This document shows positions 34,517-44,234 of a DNA stretch of 64,000 bases, in pieces (the first letter of the stretch is position 1; each line of letters opens with the position of its first letter). Under the pieces are notes generated by a model that was not told the DNA's origin, did not search any database, and saw only the letters and a list, made by a program, of their open reading frames with translations. The position numbers and the translations under genes are program-made. The DNA is taken from NCBI RefSeq assembly GCF_035317345.1, contig NZ_JAYKTU010000004.1, one strand, 5' to 3'. This stretch comes from Cellvibrio fontiphilus (GTDB lineage: Bacteria > Pseudomonadota > Gammaproteobacteria > Pseudomonadales > Cellvibrionaceae).

Positions 34517-36595
34517 ATGAGTCCATGCAAACAGGTGTTGGCGACGATGATTTCCCCACGAGAGCTATTAAAGCCAGTGTCACTATTGGTCTTGAGTATC
34601 GGATTGCTCACTGGTTGCGACTCGCGCCCTGAGGTTGAAGCTTCATCGGACATGGCAGCTTCTGTTGCCTGGCAAAAACCTGCTGATCCCAAGGCTTCTG
34701 ACTACCTTGCAGGTTGTGAAGCTGATCACGGCCGGATTCGCACACAAATGGAGGCTTTTGCCGACGAGTCAAAACGCTACCAACCGCAAGAGCTGCTGGA
34801 AGCGATTAATAATATCGATTTATTGCTCGACAAACAGATGAATCTCGCGAGCCTCTACGCCAATGTCCACCCCAATGAAGCGGTTCGACTGAGCGCAGAG
34901 GAGTGCGAGCAAAAGTTTGTTGAGCTCATCAGCGAAATTAGTTTGTCGCGCCCACTTTATAACCATCTGGTCGCTGTAGATAAAGCCAGTTTGGATACTC
35001 AAGGCAAGCGTCTGGTCGAGCACTTACTGCGTGATTTTAAACGTGCCGGCGTAGATAAAGATGAAGCAACGCGTGCACGTATCAAAAAGCTGAATGAGGA
35101 GATTAATTTAATTGGCCAAAACTTCGATAAAAATATTCGCGATGGTGCGCGCCAATTAGTGTTGAATTCTGTCGATGACCTCAAAGGTTTGCCGCAAGAC
35201 TACATAGATACCCACAAGCCTAATGAAGAAGGGAAAATTATTCTTACAACAGCATATCCCGATTATGTTCCGTTTATGCAATATGCCGAAAGTGATGAAC
35301 TGCGCAAAAAATTCTATGTCATTTTTCGCCAGCAGGCCTATCCGGAAAACAAAGCGGTATTACAAAGCCTGATCGAAAAGCGTCATGAGTTAGCCCAAAT
35401 TCTGGGTTATGAAAACTTCTCGGCATTTATTACCGAAGACAAAATGATCGGTTCGCCAGCAAAGGTTCAAAGTTTTATCGATAAAGTTTCTGCAGTGGCA
35501 ACACCTCGCGCAGAGCAGGAATACCAACAGTTGTTAACGCGCCTGCAACAAATTGATCCAAGCGCTACGCGCGTTGAGGATTGGCAAAAAATGTATGTGG
35601 AGCATCTGGTTAAAAAAGAGGATTATCAGGTTAATGCACAGGAGGTTCGTCAATACTTCCATTACGACAAGGTAAAACAAGGAATTTTTGAATTGGTACA
35701 AGCGATGTTTGGTGTATCTATTCGCCCTTGGCAGACGGATGTGTGGCATGAGTCGGTAAATGCTTATGAAATTCTGGAGGGCGAAAAAGTAATTGGTCGC
35801 TTTTATTTGGATATGCACCCGCGCACTGGTAAATACAAACATGCCGCTGCATTTTCTGTTGTCAATGGTATTGAAGGCGTACAACTACCTGTAGCTGCTT
35901 TGGTATGTAATTTCCCGGGGGATGATGGCAGTTCCGGATTAATGGAGCATGCTGATGTAGAGACGTTTTTACATGAGTTTGGGCACTTGCTGCATGGAAT
36001 TTTTGCGGGAACCAATCAGCGTTGGATGTATTTTTCAGGCATAAAAACCGAATGGGATTTCGTTGAGGCGCCTTCCCAAATGTTGGAGGAATGGGTGTGG
36101 GATACGGAAACTCTCGCCAGCTTTGCTCAAAATGATAAAGGCGAGGTAATCCCGCCTGAGCTAGTGGCGAAGATGATTGCTGCGCGCGACTTTGGACGTG
36201 GCATGTGGACAAAACATCAGTTGTTTTATGCGGCGCTATCATTGGGTTTATACAATACCGATCCAGCCAAACTTGATCTAAATAAGGTGATGGAAGATAT
36301 TCAATCTACCTACTCGCCTTTTGGGTATGTGGACGATACCTATTTTTATGCGAGTTTCGGTCACTTAAATGGTTACTCCTCTATTTATTACACCTATATG
36401 TGGTCTTTGGTGATCGCTGCCGATATGCACAGCGAATTCATGAAAAAAGGGCTGCGCAACCCTGAGCTGTCACATCATTTCCGCAAAACAGTGCTCGAAC
36501 CTGGCGGCGCCAAAGATGCAGCTGAATTGGTGGAGGACTTCCTGGGCCGGCCTTACAGTTTTGATGCTTTTGCTAATGATCTCTCTGTCAAATAA
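34517..36595 (+). CDS. M3-family zinc metallopeptidase, probable lipoprotein
   Basis: 692 residues. A lipoprotein signal ends LLVLSIGLLTGC with the lipid-bearing Cys near residue 35. The body is the helical M3 (thimet oligopeptidase/Dcp) fold with the zinc motif HEFGHLLHG at about 486-494 and the third ligand in the EAPSQMLEEW helix near 515; DDTYFYASFGHLNGYSSIYY near the end forms the substrate pocket. It cleaves short peptides, here likely in the periplasm. The oligopeptide ABC transporter follows on the same strand, though a hairpin separates them, and a peptide-salvage link is likely. Confidence 0.92.
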   Translation: MSPCKQVLATMISPRELLKPVSLLVLSIGLLTGCDSRPEVEASSDMAASVAWQKPADPKASDYLAGCEADHGRIRTQMEAFADESKRYQPQELLEAINNIDLLLDKQMNLASLYANVHPNEAVRLSAEECEQKFVELISEISLSRPLYNHLVAVDKASLDTQGKRLVEHLLRDFKRAGVDKDEATRARIKKLNEEINLIGQNFDKNIRDGARQLVLNSVDDLKGLPQDYIDTHKPNEEGKIILTTAYPDYVPFMQYAESDELRKKFYVIFRQQAYPENKAVLQSLIEKRHELAQILGYENFSAFITEDKMIGSPAKVQSFIDKVSAVATPRAEQEYQQLLTRLQQIDPSATRVEDWQKMYVEHLVKKEDYQVNAQEVRQYFHYDKVKQGIFELVQAMFGVSIRPWQTDVWHESVNAYEILEGEKVIGRFYLDMHPRTGKYKHAAAFSVVNGIEGVQLPVAALVCNFPGDDGSSGLMEHADVETFLHEFGHLLHGIFAGTNQRWMYFSGIKTEWDFVEAPSQMLEEWVWDTETLASFAQNDKGEVIPPELVAKMIAARDFGRGMWTKHQLFYAALSLGLYNTDPAKLDLNKVMEDIQSTYSPFGYVDDTYFYASFGHLNGYSSIYYTYMWSLVIAADMHSEFMKKGLRNPELSHHFRKTVLEPGGAKDAAELVEDFLGRPYSFDAFANDLSVK

Positions 36596-36599
36596 ACCA

Positions 36600-36629
36600 A
36601 AAGAATCCTATCGCTTGATAGGATTCTTT
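36600..36629 (+). terminator. Terminator after the M3 peptidase
   Basis: Perfect 13-bp stem (AAAGAATCCTATC and complement) with a GCTT loop, ending in TTT. It lies 4 bp after the peptidase stop and may stop or attenuate transcription into the transporter. Confidence 0.75.
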
Positions 36630-36658
36630 CCTGCATTTAATTTGCTGTCGGTTCCTCT

Positions 36659-38290
36659 ATGAAAGCATTAAATTTTTTATTTTTGATCTCGCTTATTGGT
36701 TTCACTCTTTCCGGTTGCGGAGAGCGAAAAACTCTAGTTGATATAGGCACAGAAGCACAAATTCTTCATATCGGTAACGGTACTGAGCCTGCTGAAATTG
36801 ATCCTCATACCACCACAGGTATGCCGGAATACCATTTGCAAATGGCTTTATTTGAAGGCTTGGTGAGCAAACACCCGGAGACATTAGAAATTATCCCTGC
36901 TGTTGCCGAACGCTGGACTATTTCCGATGACGGATTGGTTTATACCTTTTTCATCAGGCCCACCGCAAAGTGGTCAAATGGTGATGCATTGGTTGCGGAA
37001 GATTTCGTACTTTCCTGGCAGCGCGCACTTTCTGCGGCATTAGGTAATCAATATGCCAATATGCTCTACAGTATTAAAAATGCAGAAGCCTTTCATCTTG
37101 GCAAAATCACCGATTTCAAACAGGTGGGTGTGATTGCACTTGATCGCCTCACATTACAGGTAACATTGGAAAATCCAACGCCCTATTTTTTGCAAATTTT
37201 GGATCATCACAGCGCTTTTCCTGTACATCTGCCGACACTGCTAAAACATGGTCGTATGGATGAAGCAGCCACGCGCTGGACACGTCCAGAAAATTTCGTA
37301 GGTAATGGGCCTTTTGTGATTAAAGAGTGGACTCCGGGCAAAGTGTTTTCTGTGCAGCGCAATCAGTATTATTGGGATGCTGCAACTGTCAGGTTGAATG
37401 AAATTCACTTTTATCCGATTGATCAATCGCTTGTAGAAGAACGGATGTTTAAAGCAGGGCAGTTGCACAAAACTGAAACTTTGCCCAGCTCAAAAATTGA
37501 GAGATATCGCCAAAATAATTCACCCGAATATCGGAGTAATCTTTATTTCGGTACGTACTATTATGCGTTTAATGTCACCCGGAAACCCTTGGATGATGTG
37601 CGGATACGCAAAGCTTTGGCTTATTCAATCGATAGGGAAGCGATTACAAAACACATCACACGAGGCGGTCAATTGCCAACCTACGCATTAACACCGCCAG
37701 ATACTTTGGGTTATACGCCGCGCGCCAAAATGATTTATGACATTGATCTTGCTCGCAAGCTTTTGGCCGAGGCCGGATATCCTGATGGAAAAGGCTTTCC
37801 AAAACTGGAGCTTGTTTATAACACCAGTCAGGATCATCAAAAAATTGCTGTTGCCATACAACAAATGTGGAAAAAGGCATTGAATATTGATGTCTCACTG
37901 CAAAATCAGGAATGGAAAGTTTTTTTGAGCAATCAACAACTGCTTAATTTTCAGATCGGTCGCCGTGGATGGATTGGTGATTACATAGATCCTTTTACTT
38001 TCCTTGAACTATTCGTAACTAATGGCGGCAATAACAATACAGGGTGGGGCAATTCACGATACGACGAGTTGATGCGCCTATCAACTTCAGCGAAAACGAG
38101 AGAAGAGCGTTACGAATATTTTCATGAAGCCGAACAAATATTGGTTGATGATGCTCCTATTTTGCCAATTTACAATTACACAACTAATTATCTGCTCTCT
38201 CAAGATGTGAAGGGTTATTTCCCAAACACTATGGATTATCACCCCTACAAATATATGTATTTAGAATCATCCAAAAAGGGGAATAATTAA
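36659..38290 (+). CDS. oppA: Oligopeptide ABC transporter, substrate-binding lipoprotein
   Basis: 543 residues. A lipoprotein signal ends LIGFTLSGC. The body is the SBP_bac_5 (OppA/DppA) fold: LHIGNGTEPAEIDPHTTTGM, FEGLVSKHPETLEIIPAVAE, YTFFIRPTAKWSNGDALVAE and the family signature DVRIRKALAYSIDREAI. It captures peptides in the periplasm. The stop overlaps the permease ATG as TAATG. It has the same layout as OppA in E. coli, but the exact peptide range cannot be read. Confidence 0.93.
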   Translation: MKALNFLFLISLIGFTLSGCGERKTLVDIGTEAQILHIGNGTEPAEIDPHTTTGMPEYHLQMALFEGLVSKHPETLEIIPAVAERWTISDDGLVYTFFIRPTAKWSNGDALVAEDFVLSWQRALSAALGNQYANMLYSIKNAEAFHLGKITDFKQVGVIALDRLTLQVTLENPTPYFLQILDHHSAFPVHLPTLLKHGRMDEAATRWTRPENFVGNGPFVIKEWTPGKVFSVQRNQYYWDAATVRLNEIHFYPIDQSLVEERMFKAGQLHKTETLPSSKIERYRQNNSPEYRSNLYFGTYYYAFNVTRKPLDDVRIRKALAYSIDREAITKHITRGGQLPTYALTPPDTLGYTPRAKMIYDIDLARKLLAEAGYPDGKGFPKLELVYNTSQDHQKIAVAIQQMWKKALNIDVSLQNQEWKVFLSNQQLLNFQIGRRGWIGDYIDPFTFLELFVTNGGNNNTGWGNSRYDELMRLSTSAKTREERYEYFHEAEQILVDDAPILPIYNYTTNYLLSQDVKGYFPNTMDYHPYKYMYLESSKKGNN

Positions 38291-39222
38291 TGTTGCGATT
38301 TATTATCCAGCGCTGCTTGCAGGCAATCCCTGTATTGCTACTGGTTGCGACCGTTACCTTTTTTATGATCCGCATGGCGCCCGGCGGCCCCTTTGATAAT
38401 GAGCGAGCAGTACCACCAGAAGTGCTCAAACATTTGAATGAGCGCTATCACTTGGATGATCCCCTGTGGAAGCAATACGCTGACTATATGGTGAATTTGC
38501 TGCAGGGCGATTTTGGCCCCTCGTTTAAATATCCTACCCACACAGTGAATGATTTGATTGCCGCTGGTTTTCCTGCAACCGCAGAACTATCGCTTTACGC
38601 TATTTTATTTGCATTGGTGGTTGGGTTAACAGCGGGTGTGTTTGCATCTTTACGCAGTAATACCATGCAAGATTACATTCCCATGTCTGCGGCCATGATT
38701 GGTATTTGTATGCCTACTTTTGTATTGGGGCCGATACTGTTGTTGGTGTTTGGTATCTGGTTGGGTTGGTTGCCCGTTGCTGGTTGGGGGCAAATTCCTG
38801 GCGATAAAATATTGCCTTCAGTTACCCTCGGTTTTGCCTATGCCGCTTACATCGCGCGTATTAGTCGCGGCGGCATGTTGGATGTGTTGTCACAAGATTA
38901 TATTCGCACTGCTAAAGCTAAAGGGTTGTCCACGGCACGGATAGTATTTGTGCATGCTTTGCGCGGTGGTATTACGCCGGTTATTTCATTTCTTGGGCCT
39001 GCAATTGCCGGCTTGCTCGCAGGTTCGTTTGTGGTTGAATCTATTTTCCAGATCCCCGGGCTGGGGCGCTTTTATGTGATGGCGGCGTTTAACCGCGACT
39101 ACACCTTGATTTTGGGGTTGACCATTTTCTTTGCATTTTTAATTGTGCTGTTCAATTTGCTCGCCGATATTGTGTTGGTGTGGTTAAACCCGAAAGTGCG
39201 TCAAGATCTTGGGGGTAAATAA
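38290..39222 (+). CDS. oppB: Oligopeptide ABC transporter, permease 1
   Basis: 310 residues, OppB-type. An N-terminal helix (FIIQRCLQAIPVLLLVATVT) is followed by a periplasmic loop and five further helices. The EAA-type coupling motif is ARISRGGMLDVLSQDYIRTAKAKGLS. It starts one base into the oppA stop and is 2 bp from oppC, so the operon is tight. Confidence 0.93.
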   Translation: MLRFIIQRCLQAIPVLLLVATVTFFMIRMAPGGPFDNERAVPPEVLKHLNERYHLDDPLWKQYADYMVNLLQGDFGPSFKYPTHTVNDLIAAGFPATAELSLYAILFALVVGLTAGVFASLRSNTMQDYIPMSAAMIGICMPTFVLGPILLLVFGIWLGWLPVAGWGQIPGDKILPSVTLGFAYAAYIARISRGGMLDVLSQDYIRTAKAKGLSTARIVFVHALRGGITPVISFLGPAIAGLLAGSFVVESIFQIPGLGRFYVMAAFNRDYTLILGLTIFFAFLIVLFNLLADIVLVWLNPKVRQDLGGK

Positions 39223-39224
39223 TA

Positions 39225-40115
39225 ATGTCGGCTAATACATTACCAACTGCATTGCTCGACTCTGAAAAGGGTCGCTCACTCACGCAGGATGCGATTGCTC
39301 GCCTTAAAAAAAATAAAATGGCAATGCTGGGTTTGTTTGTTCTTTTATTTATGGTGGTGATTGCAATCCTTACGCCCTGGATCGCGCCTTACAGTTACGA
39401 AGAACAGAACTTGGATCTTGGCGCTTCGCCACCCTCCGCTGCGCATTGGTTAGGTACAGATACCCTGGGCCGCGATCAACTTACGCGCATTATGTACGGC
39501 AGCCGTATTTCACTGATGGTTGGTTTTATCGCTACTGCAGTGGCACTTACCATCGGCGTGCTATGGGGGGCTATCGCCGGTTTTGTAGGCGGACGTGTCG
39601 ATGCTGTAATGATGCGTATAGTGGACGCGCTTTATGCCTTGCCTTTTACCATTTTCATTATTTTGCTCACCGTTATTTTTGGTAGCAGCATGTTGTTGTT
39701 GTTTTTGGCAATCGGTGCTGTGGAGTGGTTGACCATGGCGCGCATTGTACGGGGGCAGGTGCTCACTATTAAGCGACAAGAATTTGTTGAAGCTGCCATT
39801 TCTATGGGGTTATCGCCATGGCGAATTATTACTCGCCATTTAATTCCCAATGTTTTAGGCCCGGTTATTGTTTACACCACCTTAACCATTCCCAGCGTAA
39901 TTCTTTTGGAATCTTTTCTCAGCTTTTTGGGTTTGGGTATCCAACCGCCGGCAAGCTCCTGGGGCTCATTAATCTCTGGTGGTGTTGAAACCATGGAAGA
40001 ATATCCATGGCTACTTCTTTTCCCCGGGTTGGTGCTGACAATCACCTTGTTTTCACTCAATTTTCTCGGTGATGGTTTGCGCGATGCGTTGGACCCACGA
40101 GCCTCCAAGGATTAA
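39225..40115 (+). CDS. oppC: Oligopeptide ABC transporter, permease 2
   Basis: 296 residues, OppC-type. The N-terminal OppC_N helix (MAMLGLFVLLFMVVIAILTPW) leads to the HWLGTDTLGRDQLTRIMYGS signature. The coupling motif is MARIVRGQVLTIKRQEFVEAA, and SFLSFLGLGIQPPASSWGSL sits near the end. It pairs with oppB to form the channel. Confidence 0.93.
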   Translation: MSANTLPTALLDSEKGRSLTQDAIARLKKNKMAMLGLFVLLFMVVIAILTPWIAPYSYEEQNLDLGASPPSAAHWLGTDTLGRDQLTRIMYGSRISLMVGFIATAVALTIGVLWGAIAGFVGGRVDAVMMRIVDALYALPFTIFIILLTVIFGSSMLLLFLAIGAVEWLTMARIVRGQVLTIKRQEFVEAAISMGLSPWRIITRHLIPNVLGPVIVYTTLTIPSVILLESFLSFLGLGIQPPASSWGSLISGGVETMEEYPWLLLFPGLVLTITLFSLNFLGDGLRDALDPRASKD

Positions 40116-40118
40116 GTC

Positions 40119-41732
40119 ATGAGCCAAGAGACTTTATTAGCCGTTGAAAATTTGCGTGTGGTGTTTAATACCCGCAATGGCCAAACCCTTGCTGTTGAAG
40201 ATTTGAATTTTACGCTCAAGGCAGGCGAAGTGTTGGGTATTGTTGGTGAGTCAGGCTCAGGCAAATCCGTTGCTTGCTACAGCTTGCTAGGGCTTATTCC
40301 TTCGCCCCCTGGAAAAATTGAATCGGGTCGAGCTTTATTTCATGGCCAGGATTTATTGAAAATGAGCGAAACAGAGCTGCGCAAAGTGCGCGGCAATAAA
40401 ATCGCGATGATTTTTCAAGACCCGATGACTTGCTTGAACCCCAATATGCGTATTGCCGATCAATTGACAGAAGTGCTGTTGCAACACAAGGGTGTCAGTA
40501 AGCAACAGGCATTACAAAACGCTATTGCTGCACTGGAAGAAGTTGGTATTCATGATGCCGCCAAGCGTATTCACGAATATCCACACCAATTTTCTGGTGG
40601 TATGCGCCAGCGCGTAATGATTGCTATGGCATTGCTGGCGGAGCCGGAACTTTTGATTGCCGATGAACCCACCACTGCATTGGATGTAACTGTTCAAGCA
40701 CAAATTCTTGCATTGATTAAGCAATTGCAGCAGACACGCAGGTTGGCAGTTATTTTTATTACTCATGATTTGGGTGTGGCTGCACAAATGGCTGACCATG
40801 TATTGGTTATGGAAAAAGGAAAATTGATAGAGCAGGGGGCGTGTGTTGAAATTTTTAAAAACCCAACGCAAAAATACACTCGTAAATTGTTAGATGCGGT
40901 ATTAACTACCGCCAAACCAGTGCCCAGTGCAGCCAAATATGACGAGCCTCCATTGCTGGAAGTGAAGCAGTTACAAGTTGGTTTTCCTATCCGTGTAGGC
41001 AGTATTTTTAGCAAAATTAAAACCTATGCGCGCGGTGTTGAGAATGTCAGCATTGATATTCATCGCGGCGAAATTCTGGGTGTGGTGGGGGAATCCGGTT
41101 CAGGTAAGTCTACCTTGGGGCGCAGTATTATCCGTTTGGTGGATGCACAGTCCGGTGAGATTTTATTTCAGGGCAAGAACTTGCGAGATTTATCAGATGC
41201 GAGCTTCAATAACCTTCGCCCGCGAATTCAAATGATCTTTCAGGATCCTTATGCGTCTCTTAACCCGCGAATGACAGTGTTTGATACCTTGGCGGAACCA
41301 CTGTTAGTTCATGGTTTGGCTAACCAGTCCAATGTACTTGAGCAAGTAAAAAGCCTGATGGATGATGTTGGTTTGGATCGTCGCTTTATTCGCAAATATC
41401 CCCATGAATTTTCCGGCGGCCAGCGTCAACGTATTGCGATTGCACGAGCCATTGCGCTCAAGCCGCAATTAATTATTGCCGATGAGCCTGTTTCTGCGCT
41501 CGATGTCACTATTCGTGCGCAAATTTTGGCATTGCTTTTGGATCTCACCCAAAAACATAACCTGACCATGCTGTTCATTTCCCACGACATGTCAGTGGTG
41601 CGTTACCTCTGTGATCGCGTGGTAGTGATGCAAAATGGGAAGCTGGTCGAACAGGGTGAGACGGAAGCATTGTTTGCCGCACCGCAGCAGGAGTATACCC
41701 GTCATTTACTGGCTGCTATCCCAACACTTTAA
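40119..41732 (+). CDS. Oligopeptide ABC transporter, fused double ATPase (OppD-OppF)
   Basis: 537 residues with two complete nucleotide-binding domains. The first (1-~265) has Walker A GESGSGKS at about 43, signature FSGGMRQRVMIAMALL and Walker B LLIADEPTTALDV. The second (~275-537) has Walker A GESGSGKST at about 323, signature FSGGQRQRIAIARAIAL and LIIADEPVSALDV. In E. coli Opp these are two proteins; the fusion is like YejF or GsiA. The gene follows oppC after 3 bp and completes the transporter. Confidence 0.93.
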   Translation: MSQETLLAVENLRVVFNTRNGQTLAVEDLNFTLKAGEVLGIVGESGSGKSVACYSLLGLIPSPPGKIESGRALFHGQDLLKMSETELRKVRGNKIAMIFQDPMTCLNPNMRIADQLTEVLLQHKGVSKQQALQNAIAALEEVGIHDAAKRIHEYPHQFSGGMRQRVMIAMALLAEPELLIADEPTTALDVTVQAQILALIKQLQQTRRLAVIFITHDLGVAAQMADHVLVMEKGKLIEQGACVEIFKNPTQKYTRKLLDAVLTTAKPVPSAAKYDEPPLLEVKQLQVGFPIRVGSIFSKIKTYARGVENVSIDIHRGEILGVVGESGSGKSTLGRSIIRLVDAQSGEILFQGKNLRDLSDASFNNLRPRIQMIFQDPYASLNPRMTVFDTLAEPLLVHGLANQSNVLEQVKSLMDDVGLDRRFIRKYPHEFSGGQRQRIAIARAIALKPQLIIADEPVSALDVTIRAQILALLLDLTQKHNLTMLFISHDMSVVRYLCDRVVVMQNGKLVEQGETEALFAAPQQEYTRHLLAAIPTL

Positions 41733-41745
41733 AAATGGAGCTTTT

Positions 41746-42153
41746 ATGAGCCAGTCAGATGACAAACCAAAACCACCCGTTTTATCGCCAGATGACCAGC
41801 TAAACAATCCTCAAGAGCCTGCATCCAAAACAGGTAAGTTGTCGTTAGGATTGGTTGTTGCTGTAGTTGGTGGTTTGCTGTTGGCGCGCAACCTTGGGTA
41901 TGATTTTTTCTTTCTCGATATCCATAACTGGTGGGCGTTTCTGATCTTATTTGCTGCGCTTGGTCCTATTCACCAAGCTTGGCGATTCTATTCAAAAGGC
42001 GAAGCTTGGGCGGCAGTGAATTCACTGGTGTTTGCCGGAGGCATTGTTTTTATTGCGCTTTTGTTTTTGCTCGATTTAGCGTTTTGGACTTGGTGGCCGG
42101 TGTTTATCATTCTCATAGGTCTATATTTAATGAGCAGCCGAAATCGCGAATAA
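41746..42153 (+). CDS. Small membrane protein with LiaF-like helices
   Basis: 135 residues from the ATG at 41746, preceded by ATGGAG as ribosome site; the longer open frame from 41635 runs inside the ATPase gene. A charged, proline-rich cytoplasmic start (DDKPKPPVLSPDDQ) leads to four membrane helices (LSLGLVVAVVGGLLLARNLG; WWAFLILFAALGPI; SLVFAGGIVFIALLFLL; WPVFIILIGLYLM). The layout resembles the membrane part of LiaF/DUF5668-type proteins. The role is unknown. It follows the ATPase by 13 bp and precedes a strong terminator, so it is the last gene of the opp transcript. Confidence 0.7.
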   Translation: MSQSDDKPKPPVLSPDDQLNNPQEPASKTGKLSLGLVVAVVGGLLLARNLGYDFFFLDIHNWWAFLILFAALGPIHQAWRFYSKGEAWAAVNSLVFAGGIVFIALLFLLDLAFWTWWPVFIILIGLYLMSSRNRE

Positions 42154-42170
42154 ATTCTGGTTGGTTAAAC

Positions 42171-42207
42171 AAAAAGCCCTCGTCATGTTAATTGGCGAGG
42201 GCTTTTT
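42171..42207. terminator. Bidirectional terminator
   Basis: 12-bp stem AAAAAGCCCTCG / CGAGGGCTTTTT with a 13-nt loop between the convergent opp operon and lpxH. The A-run and T-run make it useful in both directions. Confidence 0.88.
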
Positions 42208-42260
42208 GTTTGAATGCATTAATACGTTTTCATATTAAAGCGGCATTAAATTTTGTTGTC

Positions 42261-42983
42261 TCAAATAGCCCAGCTAATTAATTCGATAGTTTCCACTGAC
42301 GCTTTAATACACCACCCCTGTTCATGCCAATCGCCAAGCACAATACGCTCGGCCGGTTTACCATTGGCGATAAGCGCGTGTCGTGCAGGGCGATGGGTGT
42401 GGCCGTGAATCATTAATTGGACTTTCACCTGCTCCATTTGATGAACTACTTCTGTAGGAGTGACATCCATAATGTCGGCAGCTTTCAAACTGTTCATGCT
42501 CTGGCTTTTATCGCGCAATTGAGCGGCTAAAGCACGACGTGCACTGAGTGGTTGGGCAAGAACCTGTTGTTGCCACTGAGGGCTACGCACCATGGTGCGA
42601 AATGCCTGATAATCCTTGTCGCCAGTGCAAAGCGCGTCGCCATGCACTAATAGAGTAGGTTTGCCGTACAAATCAACTACCATGCCTTCTGCGATAAGTT
42701 TCATGCCTGCTTTTTGCGCGTAGATATCACCCAATAAAAAGTCGCGATTGCCGTGCATAAAATAAATCGCAACGCCTTTATCGCGAAGAGCCAGCAATTC
42801 GGCAGCTACTTGCCGGGAGAGAGGTGCATCGTCATCATCGCCAATCCATGCATCAAAAAAATCACCGAGTATATAAAGCGCTTCTGCATTGAGGGCTTGG
42901 GTTTTCAGAAAATGAAAAAACGCCCGCGTGATCTGCGGGCGTGATTCGTGTAAATGCAGATCTGAAATAAACAGGCTGTGCAT
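42261..42983 (-). CDS. lpxH: UDP-2,3-diacylglucosamine diphosphatase LpxH
   Basis: 240 residues, the normal length. Calcineurin-like metallophosphoesterase with FISDLHLHE, ILGDFFDAWIGDD, FMHGNRDFLLG, LVHGDALCTGD and IHGHTHRPARH, the full set of metal ligands of LpxH. It makes lipid X for lipid A in the inner leaflet of the inner membrane. The gene follows ppiB after 13 bp on the same strand, as in many gammaproteobacteria. Confidence 0.95.
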   Translation of the reverse strand: MHSLFISDLHLHESRPQITRAFFHFLKTQALNAEALYILGDFFDAWIGDDDDAPLSRQVAAELLALRDKGVAIYFMHGNRDFLLGDIYAQKAGMKLIAEGMVVDLYGKPTLLVHGDALCTGDKDYQAFRTMVRSPQWQQQVLAQPLSARRALAAQLRDKSQSMNSLKAADIMDVTPTEVVHQMEQVKVQLMIHGHTHRPARHALIANGKPAERIVLGDWHEQGWCIKASVETIELISWAI

Positions 42984-42996
42984 TTTTTACGGGTGC

Positions 42997-43491
42997 CTAT
43001 TCGGCGATAGTAGCGCTTTGGATAATCACGGCTTCTTTGGGTACATCCTGATGGAAACCTTTGCTACCGGTTTTGACGCCTTTGATTTTGTTAACCACAT
43101 CCATGCCGCCAACCACTTTGCCAAATACACAGTAGCCCCAGCCAGATGAATTTTTACCGCTGTGATTCAAAAAGCTATTGTCTTTTACGTTGATGAAAAA
43201 CTGCGCAGTCGCACTGTGTGGGTCATTGGTGCGCGCCATTGCCAATGTGCCGGTCAGGTTTTGCAGGCCATTATCAGCTTCGTTTTGGATGGGGTCGCGG
43301 GTAGTTTTCTGTTGGAAATCTTCAGTAAAACCGCCACCTTGAATCATGAATCCATCAATAACGCGATGAAAGATAGTGCCGTTGTAAAAACCTTCTTCAA
43401 CGTATTGTTTAAAGTTGGCAGCAGTGTTTGGCGCCTTATCAAAATCCAGTTCAATAACGATATCGCCGTAGTTAGTGTGTAATGTGATCAT
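42997..43491 (-). CDS. ppiB: Peptidyl-prolyl cis-trans isomerase, cyclophilin type
   Basis: 164 residues. Cyclophilin fold with FHRVIDGFMIQGGGFTEDFQ, GTLAMARTNDPHSATAQFFI, and VFGKVVGGMDVVNKI; the active-site Arg, Phe and Gln are present. No signal peptide, so cytosolic (PpiB). It catalyses proline isomerisation in folding. It is the first gene of the ppiB-lpxH pair, divergent from tmk. Confidence 0.95.
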   Translation of the reverse strand: MITLHTNYGDIVIELDFDKAPNTAANFKQYVEEGFYNGTIFHRVIDGFMIQGGGFTEDFQQKTTRDPIQNEADNGLQNLTGTLAMARTNDPHSATAQFFINVKDNSFLNHSGKNSSGWGYCVFGKVVGGMDVVNKIKGVKTGSKGFHQDVPKEAVIIQSATIAE

Positions 43492-43603
43492 GGTGAATCT
43501 CCCTTGAGATTAAGAGGGTGGTGCGGGAAAAAGCCGGTATGATACGCGCTCCCCCAAGGGGAAGGAACGCATAAATTATTAATTTTTGAAGCTTGAGAGA
43601 CTT

Positions 43604-44227
43604 ATGCAGCGCGGTAAATTTCTGACGATAGAAGGCACTGAAGGTGTTGGCAAGAGTACTAATTTGGCGTTCGTGCGCGATTGGCTTGTAGCTCGTGGGA
43701 TTGAGGTAATAGTCACCCGCGAGCCGGGTGGCACCCCCTTGGCGGAAGAGGTTCGCAGCCTGCTGTTGAGTAAACGCGACGAGCCAGTCGACGAAACCGC
43801 AGAGCTGCTATTGGTTTTTGCTGCACGTGCCCAGCATTTGGCACAGGTGATCAAACCGGCGCTGGCGCGTGGCGCCTGGGTATTAAGCGATCGTTTTACC
43901 GATGCGACCTATGCTTACCAAGGTGGTGGCAGGGGATTGAGTAAAGCAACTATTGAGCAACTCGAGCAACTGGTGCAGGGTGATTTGCGCCCAGACCTGA
44001 CCTTGATTCTGGATATAGATGTTGAGTTGGGCTTACAGCGCGCCCGTCAGCGCGGCGAACTGGATCGCTTTGAAAGCGAGACGATTGGCTTTTTTGAGCG
44101 GGTGAGACTGGCCTATGGTCAGCGGGCGGAGTCATCACCCCAGCGTTACGCCTTGGTCGATGCAGGTAAAACGCTGCCTGAAGTGCAGGCAGAAATCGAT
44201 TCCCTGCTCAGTAAGTTGCTCATGTAA
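43604..44227 (+). CDS. tmk: Thymidylate kinase
   Basis: 207 residues from the ATG at 43604, with GAGAGA upstream as ribosome site; an in-frame TTG at 43586 adds six residues without support. P-loop IEGTEGVGKST, the DR(Y/F)xxS-type motif VLSDRFTDATYAYQGGGRG, and the LID-side RARQRGELDRFE. It converts dTMP to dTDP. In many relatives tmk is followed by holB; here a minus-strand rluA sits between them. Confidence 0.95.
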   Translation: MQRGKFLTIEGTEGVGKSTNLAFVRDWLVARGIEVIVTREPGGTPLAEEVRSLLLSKRDEPVDETAELLLVFAARAQHLAQVIKPALARGAWVLSDRFTDATYAYQGGGRGLSKATIEQLEQLVQGDLRPDLTLILDIDVELGLQRARQRGELDRFESETIGFFERVRLAYGQRAESSPQRYALVDAGKTLPEVQAEIDSLLSKLLM

Positions 44228-44234
44228 TAAATAC

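Noticed and set aside
43586..43603. TTG start extending tmk by six residues
   Set aside because: The ATG at 43604 has a better-placed ribosome site and matches the normal tmk N-terminus.
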